Assembly (NCBI RefSeq): GCF_938045625.1
Contig: NZ_CALIAV010000107.1
Coordinates: 1-10,850 of the forward strand
Length of the DNA stretch: 10,850 nucleotides
Source of the DNA: an uncultured Campylobacter sp.
Lineage (GTDB): Bacteria; Campylobacterota; Campylobacteria; Campylobacterales; Campylobacteraceae
Direction: 5' to 3'
Under the pieces are notes generated by a model. It had not been told where the DNA came from and did no database searches. It was given only the letters and a program-made list of their open reading frames with translations. Made by a program: the position numbers and the translations under genes. This document shows, piece by piece, positions 6,082 through 10,850 of the stretch. Numbering within the stretch: the stretch's first letter is position 1; each line of letters opens with the position of its first letter.

Positions 6082-7209
6082 CTAAATAAGCGCGATGTTG
6101 TCGATGTGCAGCGCCTCGTCCTCGTATTTGTAGCCCAGAACCGCCTCGATCTCTTCGCTCTTGCGCCCTTTTATGAGGGCTAGCTCGGCCGAGGAGTAGT
6201 TTGTTATGCCGCGAGCTAGCGCCCGGCCGCTTGTATCTTTGATAGTTAGCGTTTCGCCACGCTCAAACTCGCCCACGACCTCGTGGATGCCGACTGCTAG
6301 CAGGCTTTTACCCTCTTTTAGCGCCTTCGCTGCGCCCGCGTCGATAGCGACGGAGCCTTTGTCCGCGGCGGAGTAGGCGAGCCAGTATTTACGCGAATTT
6401 ATCCTATTTTTGCCCGCCAAAAAGAGCGTCCCGACCTCGCAGCCCTGTGCTGCTCGCACGATGTTTCGCGGGTCGGCGCCGTTTGCGATGATGAGGTGTG
6501 TGCCGTTTTTGGTCGACATCTCGGCTGCGGTGATTTTGGTGCGCATGCCGCCGGTGCCAAATTTACTGCCCTCCGCGCCCGCAGCGGCTCTAATGCTATC
6601 ATCTAAATTTTCGACCAAATTTATAAATTTAGCGTCCGCAAAAATGCTGGGATTTTTATCGTATAGCCCGTCGATATCGGTCAAAATCACGAGCAAATCA
6701 GCTTCGATTAGTCCCGCAACCAGCGCGCTTAGCGTGTCGTTGTCGCCCACTTTTACGCCCCTTATTCCCTCGCCCACGACGGGGTCGTTTTCGTTGATGA
6801 CGGGGATGATTTTTTTGGCAAGCAGGGAGCGCAGGACGCTGCGCATATTTAGGTAGCGGCGGCGGTCGCTAAAATCGTCCTTGGTTAGCAGCAGTTGCGC
6901 AATCGTCTTGCCGTGCGCCCAAAATAAAATTTGATAAAGATGTATGAGTGAGACCTGCCCGATGGCCGCAAGCGCTTGCTTTTCGACGATGGATTTTGGC
7001 TTGTGCGCGAGCTTCATCTGACCCATGCCAGCCCCCACGGCGCCCGAGGTTACGAAAACCACTTCCGCGTTTTCGTTTAGTTCGCTTAAATTTGCTACGA
7101 TTTGCTTGATTTTGTCCTCGTTTAGCGAACCGTCCGCGTTTGCCAGCGTCGAGGTGCCGACCTTTACGACGATGCGTTTTACGCCGCCTAGAAGCTCTTT
7201 TCTATCCAT
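6082..7209 (-). CDS. proB: Glutamate 5-kinase with C-terminal PUA domain
   Basis: First enzyme of proline synthesis: ATP-dependent phosphorylation of glutamate to gamma-glutamyl phosphate, in most bacteria the step inhibited by proline. The length of 375 residues fits the two-domain form. The amino-acid kinase domain (about 8-255) shows VVKVGTST (14-21), VTSGAVGAGMGQM (53-65), NENDPVV (138-144), VGDNDTLSALVAGL (154-167), LTDIDGLYDKNP (176-187) and GTGGMRTKITAAEMS (218-232). A PUA domain follows at about 285-362, as in E. coli ProB. The ATG lies behind GGAGCGG. The gene is monocistronic as far as can be seen, with TATAAT just upstream. Its product feeds ProA, encoded about 2.2 kb downstream on the same strand but not in the same operon. 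Confidence 0.97.
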   Translation of the reverse strand: MDRKELLGGVKRIVVKVGTSTLANADGSLNEDKIKQIVANLSELNENAEVVFVTSGAVGAGMGQMKLAHKPKSIVEKQALAAIGQVSLIHLYQILFWAHGKTIAQLLLTKDDFSDRRRYLNMRSVLRSLLAKKIIPVINENDPVVGEGIRGVKVGDNDTLSALVAGLIEADLLVILTDIDGLYDKNPSIFADAKFINLVENLDDSIRAAAGAEGSKFGTGGMRTKITAAEMSTKNGTHLIIANGADPRNIVRAAQGCEVGTLFLAGKNRINSRKYWLAYSAADKGSVAIDAGAAKALKEGKSLLAVGIHEVVGEFERGETLTIKDTSGRALARGITNYSSAELALIKGRKSEEIEAVLGYKYEDEALHIDNIALI

Positions 7210-7233
7210 TTTACCGCTCCGAAATTTTTGAAA

Positions 7234-7239
7234 ATTATA
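7234..7239 (-). promoter_or_regulatory. -10 box for proB
   Basis: The minus strand reads GGGTATAATTTT, a perfect TATAAT about 25 bp before the proB ATG. The predicted start is near 7227, leaving a leader of about 18 nt that contains the GGAG ribosome binding site. Confidence 0.65.
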
Positions 7240-7385
7240 CCCAAAACGGCTTATTTTAAATTTTAGCTTTATAGCGCGGCGATGGCGCGAAATCTAGGTA
7301 AATTTAATCAGGCGGCGCGGAGGTTAAGATCGCATCTCCGCTTGAGAGGGTCGCTACGATCGACGACGGGTTCGTCGAGAGCGTC

Positions 7386-8393
7386 ATGACACATCTTGGC
7401 GTGATCGACAAGGTAAAGCTCATCGGCTCGTGGCCTATGAAGAGAGACTACAAATACGACTTCACCACCAAAGCGGGCGAAGCTTACACACTTCGCGAAT
7501 GGAACGTCATGAAGTATCTGCACCCGTGGCTAAATGACCTGCCTTGCGTAAATTCTCCGCAAGGAAACGTTATAAATTTCGAAGCCTTAGCAAACGAAAA
7601 TCCGCAGCTAGTGATCCTTCGTATCGGAGACTGCACGCTGCGCGGCTCAAATAAAGACGCCGTAGAAAAAACGATCGCCACTATCGAAGCTCTGGGAATT
7701 CCGCTTGCCGTGATCTATGCTCCAAGAGGCGCTGAAATCGCAACGATGCAAGAGGAGATGCGAGTGCTCGGAGAGATATTTGGGCAAAAGGACAAGGCTC
7801 TAAAACTCTTTGAATACCTCGACAAAACGCAAAAACTCGTGCAGGAGCGCACGGCAAATTTAAAAGAGGATCAAAAGGTAAGCATGCTCTACATGGGGCT
7901 TAATCCAAATATCCGCAAAAACGGCGGCGTGGCGAGCGCTTACGGCGTAAATACCCCCGAATCCTTCATCATCGAAAATATCGCGGGCGCTAAAAACGCA
8001 TTTAGAGGCGACGGCTCAAACGTGATTCTAAGCACCGAGCAGCTCTACGCGATAGATCCCGACGTCATCGTGCTGCCGACCTCAAACGGCTACCATCCCG
8101 CAAGCGAGCTTTTAAATTCGGCAGATTTTGAAAAACTTGAGGAGCTAAAAGCGATCAAAAACAAGCGCGTTTACGCTATGCCGTGGTCGCCGATGAACTG
8201 CGCGCGCCGCGTGGAGTATCCGATCGATATCCTCATAATCGCAAAAGCGGCCTATCCGCAGCTCTTTTCAGGCATCAAGGTTCATAAATTTGTCATCGAT
8301 TTTTACAAAGACGTTTACGGCGTGAGCGAAGAGCAGGCAAAGGCGCTTAGAAGCGAGCAAATTTTAGACTGGACGGTAGAGAATGACTTTTAA
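7386..8393 (+). CDS. FecB/TroA-type ABC binding protein lacking its signal peptide (5'-truncated)
   Basis: Binding component of an iron-siderophore, haem or cobalamin importer, normally exported to the periplasm. From the first ATG, 335 residues show the two-lobed class III binding-protein pattern: NFEALANENPQLVILRIGD (64-82), IPLAVIYAPRG (105-115), IIENIAGAKNAF (195-206), YAIDPDVIVLPTSNGYHP (221-238) and VYAMPWSPMNCARRVEYPID (262-281). There is no signal peptide. The same frame stays open upstream to 7308 and encodes plausible mature protein (KIASPLERVATIDDGFVESV), so the ATG at 7386 is internal. No ATG, GTG or TTG lies in that extension, a TAA sits at 7305-7307, and no good ribosome binding site precedes 7386. 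The gene has therefore lost its start and export signal and is probably non-functional for uptake. The 3' end overlaps the permease by 11 bp. The substrate cannot be told from sequence alone. Confidence 0.85.
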   Translation: MTHLGVIDKVKLIGSWPMKRDYKYDFTTKAGEAYTLREWNVMKYLHPWLNDLPCVNSPQGNVINFEALANENPQLVILRIGDCTLRGSNKDAVEKTIATIEALGIPLAVIYAPRGAEIATMQEEMRVLGEIFGQKDKALKLFEYLDKTQKLVQERTANLKEDQKVSMLYMGLNPNIRKNGGVASAYGVNTPESFIIENIAGAKNAFRGDGSNVILSTEQLYAIDPDVIVLPTSNGYHPASELLNSADFEKLEELKAIKNKRVYAMPWSPMNCARRVEYPIDILIIAKAAYPQLFSGIKVHKFVIDFYKDVYGVSEEQAKALRSEQILDWTVENDF

Positions 8394-9414
8394 GCCAGGC
8401 GCTTTTAAGTCAAATTTACTATTTTTATTCGTTCTTTTGGGCGCGCTTTTGCTCTGTATGATCGCGGCGCTCATGCTCGGGGATTATAAAATTTCGATCG
8501 CTAAAATTTTGGACGTTTTAAATTTGAAAATTTTTGACATCCCCGCCGCAGGCATCTCTAAGATGGATCAAACCGTCATCTTTGAAATCAGAATGCCTAG
8601 AATTTTAACCGCCGTGATAGTGGGTTTCGCGCTTTCAAACGCGGGCGCGATATATCAGGCCTGCTTTAAAAACCAGCTCGTTGAGCCCTTTATACTGGGA
8701 GCTAGCTCGGGCGCGGCCCTGGGCGCGGCACTAGCGATACTGTTTTCGGGCATATTTTTTAATATCGCTTTAAGCGCGTTTGCATTTTCGTTTTTTGCGG
8801 TGTTTTTATCCTATACGCTCGCAAAAAACGGCGGTATAGTGCCCGTAGTGGGACTTATCTTATCTGGCGTCATCGTAAGCTCGATATTTTCTGCGTGCGT
8901 ATCGATCGTAAAATACGTCAGCGAGGACGCGCAGCTAAGAGAGATCACATTTTGGATGATGGGCGGGCTGTATTACTCCAAATGGCAAAGCCTAGGCGAG
9001 ATCGCATCGGTCACGGGAGTTTGCTTTGTAGCACTTTGCACGCTTGCGTGGAAGCTAAATTTACTAAGTCTAGGCGACGATCAGGCAAGAAGCCTCGGCA
9101 TAAATCCCGAAAAATACAAGCTTATATTTATAACGATCGCTACTTTGATGACCGCAGTGTGCGTGGCAAATGTGGGCATCATCGCGTGGATAGGACTCAT
9201 AATGCCTCACGTAGCGCGCCTCATAAGCGGCCCGGATAACAGATGGGTGCTGCCGCTATCGGGGCTTATAGGAGCGCTCTATCTGCTCGTATGCGACACG
9301 CTCGCGCGCACGGTAGCGATGGCCGAGATCCCCGTGGGCATCATAACCTCTTTGGTGGGCGCGCCCTTTCTCATCGCGCTTTTAAGAAGCAAAGCAAAGG
9401 AGCTGCTAAAATGA
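8383..9414 (+). CDS. FecCD-family ABC transporter permease
   Basis: Inner-membrane channel of the importer. The 343-residue length is typical. A first helix at about 12-32 is followed by FEIRMPRILTAVIVGFALS (66-84), AIYQACFKNQLVEPFILG (88-105) and the block VANVGIIAWIGLIMPHVARL (261-280). The last holds the conserved WIGLxxPHxxR that meets the ATPase. SGPDNRWVLPLSGLIGA and the C-terminal EIPVGIITSLVGAPFLIALL are also family marks. The start ATG overlaps the end of the binding-protein gene by 11 bp, and the TGA stop overlaps the ATPase ATG by 4 bp (ATGA), so the three genes form one unit. No internal stop or frame break is seen, in contrast to both neighbours. It belongs to the BtuC/FhuB/FecCD superfamily; the substrate is not determinable here. 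Confidence 0.95.
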   Translation: MTFKPGAFKSNLLFLFVLLGALLLCMIAALMLGDYKISIAKILDVLNLKIFDIPAAGISKMDQTVIFEIRMPRILTAVIVGFALSNAGAIYQACFKNQLVEPFILGASSGAALGAALAILFSGIFFNIALSAFAFSFFAVFLSYTLAKNGGIVPVVGLILSGVIVSSIFSACVSIVKYVSEDAQLREITFWMMGGLYYSKWQSLGEIASVTGVCFVALCTLAWKLNLLSLGDDQARSLGINPEKYKLIFITIATLMTAVCVANVGIIAWIGLIMPHVARLISGPDNRWVLPLSGLIGALYLLVCDTLARTVAMAEIPVGIITSLVGAPFLIALLRSKAKELLK

Positions 9415-10172
9415 TACTGCAAACGAAAAATTTATCCTTTAGCTACGGAGGATTTGGGCTCGAAGACGTAAGCATCGAGATCAAAAGAGGCAACATATGC
9501 GGTCTTTTAGGCACCAACGGCAGCGGCAAGAGCACGTTTTTTAACTGTTGTATGAAATTTCTAAGTATAAAAGGCGGCGAAATTTACGTTGATTCGCAAA
9601 ATACGAAGCACAAAAGCCCCGCGTGGATGGCCAAAAACATCGCCTACGTCGCGCAGCATACCGAGCTGCATTTTCCGTTTTTCGTAAGAGACATTGTCCT
9701 GATGGGCCGCTCCACGCACGTAAAGAGCCTATTTGGCTTTAGTAAAGACGACAAAAGAGCGGTTAGCGAGGCGATGGAGTTTATCGGTATCTCGCATCTG
9801 GCGGATAAAAAGATGAACGAGCTTAGCGGTGGGCAGCGGCAGCTCGTTTTTATCGCCAGGGCGCTTGCGCAGGATACGCCGCTCATCTTGCTTGACGAGC
9901 CGACGTCCGCGCTTGATTTTAAAAACTAGATCACGCTTTGGAAAATTTTAAAAAAGATCGCTGCGGGCGGCAAGACGATCGTCATATGCACGCACGAGCC
10001 AAACCACATCCTTTGGTTTTGCGACGAAGTGATAGTGTTTAAGGGCGGGCGGATCGTCTCAAAAGGCAGCGTCGCTCAGGTTTTAAACGACGAGCTGCTG
10101 GCTAAAATTTACGGCGACGTCTGCACCTTTGAAAAACTCGCGCAAAAAGAGGTGATCTTGCCTAAGCTCTAG
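9411..10172 (+). pseudogene. ABC transporter ATPase (FecE/BtuD type) broken by an in-frame TAG
   Basis: ATP-hydrolysing subunit of the importer. The true start is the ATG at 9411, overlapping the permease stop and preceded by AAGGAG; the frame is also open further upstream but that part is permease DNA. Walker A GTNGSGKST (34-42), Q-loop Q82 in YVAQH, signature LSGGQRQ (138-144), Walker B LILLDEP (158-164) and D-loop SALD (166-169) are intact. Codon 173 is TAG (9927-9929), ending the product at 172 residues. Beyond it the same frame continues for 80 codons, ITLWKILKKIAAGGKTIVIC and onward, with the H-loop His in CTHEP, to a natural TAG at 10170-10172. The total of 253 codons is the normal length. 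Because the frame is unchanged, a single substitution, for example CAG to TAG, explains the lesion. The truncated product lacks the H-loop and should be inactive, unless the stop is suppressed or is a sequence error. Confidence 0.9.
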
Positions 10173-10826
10173 CTACTCCTCCAAACTGTACCCGATACTG
10201 CGCACGGTTTTTATTAGCTCAAATGGTAGCTTCGCGCGTAGCTGACGCACGAGCGAGCGCAGGCGATCGGACGAGACGTTTTCGTCTTTATAGATACTCC
10301 ACTCAAGCTCCTGGATCGTGACTACGTGCGGGGCGTTTTTGGCTAAAATTTCTAAAAACAACCCCTCTTTTTTACCTAGCATTATACTTGTGCCGTTTAT
10401 GTGCAGAGTGAGGCTGTTTTTGTCGTATACGGCGCCGTTTTTTAGCTCAAATTTGCTCCCGAGTAAAATTCGGCAGTTTCTAAATACCCGAAACAAAAAC
10501 TCCTCGGGCAAAAAAGGCTTAACCATAAAGTCGTCGTATTTTGCGTAGTAAATTTTCTTGTAAAGCGTGGGAATGGCCTTATCTATAAGGATCATAACGG
10601 GAGTTAAACTTCCGTTATCTCGCAGAAATTTGACCGAGTCGAAATTCGCTAGATCCTTCGTCTTTACGTCGATGACGTAAAAGATGTAGCGGTTGCCGCT
10701 ATAATAATCCTCTTTTAGCTCGCTTAAATTTTCAAAACGAACTAGGCGGATGTTAAAGCGGTAAAGCGCGGCATTGAGGTTTAGCTGCATCTGAGCGTCG
10801 TCGCTAACGAGCAAAATTTTCTTCAT
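10173..10826 (-). CDS. OmpR-type two-component response regulator
   Basis: A 217-residue cytoplasmic transcription regulator. The receiver domain (about 1-115) has the acidic pair D9/D10, the phospho-acceptor D53 in FYVIDV, and K103 in DDFMVKPF. The usual Thr/Ser after strand 4 is replaced: PVMILID puts Ile81 where most receivers have T or S. A winged-helix DNA-binding domain (about 120-217) follows, with GTSIMLGKKEGLFLEILAKN, the recognition region SSDRLRSLVRQLRAKLP and the closing ELIKTVRSIGYSLEE. No histidine kinase is in the window. The stop directly abuts the ATPase end, with no spacer between the convergent genes. The start ATG lies in ATGA overlapping a possible upstream frame, and its ribosome binding site (TAGGC) is weak, which suggests translational coupling. 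Target genes are unknown. Confidence 0.9.
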   Translation of the reverse strand: MKKILLVSDDAQMQLNLNAALYRFNIRLVRFENLSELKEDYYSGNRYIFYVIDVKTKDLANFDSVKFLRDNGSLTPVMILIDKAIPTLYKKIYYAKYDDFMVKPFLPEEFLFRVFRNCRILLGSKFELKNGAVYDKNSLTLHINGTSIMLGKKEGLFLEILAKNAPHVVTIQELEWSIYKDENVSSDRLRSLVRQLRAKLPFELIKTVRSIGYSLEE

Positions 10827-10850
10827 TTTAGCCTACTTTTTGGTGGCATT
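10823..10850 (-). CDS. Possible 3' end of a gene upstream of the response regulator
   Basis: A minus-strand frame enters from the right edge and ends in TGA at 10823-10825, overlapping the regulator ATG as ATGA; the visible residues are MPPKSRLK. Only eight codons are seen, so this rests on the overlap geometry and the weak ribosome binding site of the regulator. It may be chance. Confidence 0.2.

Noticed and set aside
6410..6856. 148-codon plus-strand frame opposite proB
   Set aside because: Antisense shadow of proB with no recognisable motif.
7240..7307. Promoter or Fur box for the importer unit
   Set aside because: Only weak AT-rich matches such as TTTATAG were found and nothing resembling a Fur operator.
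7282..7390. Short frame from the ATG at 7282 as a displaced signal peptide for the binding protein
   Set aside because: It reads a Arg-rich, non-hydrophobic peptide, so it is not a frameshifted export signal.
8895..9239. 114-codon plus-strand frame within the permease
   Set aside because: Different frame inside a conserved membrane protein; Arg/Lys-rich shadow.
9243..9410. Upstream extension of the ATPase frame
   Set aside because: This stretch encodes the permease in another frame, and the ATG at 9411 has AAGGAG and the usual ATPase N-terminus.

Overview
The window looks like chromosomal DNA from a Campylobacter-type epsilonproteobacterium, probably one of the higher-GC oral species (rectus, showae or curvus group). 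This rests on the dense AAATTT/CAAATTT words, the Lys/Phe-rich coding style, compact gene packing with ATGA overlaps, perfect TATAAT boxes without clear -35 elements, a Cys-X7-Cys Sel1/Hcp-type secreted protein, and the overall gene content. The species is an inference; no marker gene is present.

Layout. Positions 1-2227 (minus strand) hold a likely three-gene unit: a short lipoprotein, proC overlapping it by 4 bp (ATGA), and 19 bp further on a secreted cysteine-rich Sel1-repeat protein that runs off the left edge. Positions 2228-2610 are non-coding, with three adjacent inverted repeats, the largest a 51-nt near-perfect hairpin just behind proA. proA (minus) and nhaA (plus) diverge from a 187-bp region with a perfect TATAAT on each strand. 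nhaA converges on an unrecognised four-helix membrane protein. The two stop codons lie in the two arms of one 10-bp-stem hairpin, and each gene ends in tandem TAG TGA. A 220-bp spacer rich in AAATTT follows, then proB (minus) with its own TATAAT. Together proA, proB and proC supply all three dedicated enzymes for glutamate-to-proline synthesis within about 6.5 kb, interrupted by a sodium/proton antiporter and an unknown membrane protein.

Positions 7308-10172 (plus) carry an ABC importer of the iron-siderophore/haem/cobalamin (FecBCD/BtuCDF) type: binding protein, permease and ATPase, overlapping by 11 and 4 bp. Two of the three genes are damaged. The binding protein has lost its start and signal peptide, although homologous-looking codons continue upstream of its first ATG. 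The ATPase has an in-frame TAG after the D-loop, with 80 well-conserved codons, including the H-loop, still readable beyond it. The permease is intact. This is most simply an importer in early decay. An OmpR-type response regulator (minus), lacking the usual receiver switch Thr/Ser, abuts the ATPase end to end.

No tRNA, rRNA, CRISPR array, transposase or phage gene was seen. The most unusual signals are the decaying importer, the hairpin cluster behind proA, the stop-codon-bearing hairpin at 5235-5260, and a roughly 46-residue polar insertion in ProC.
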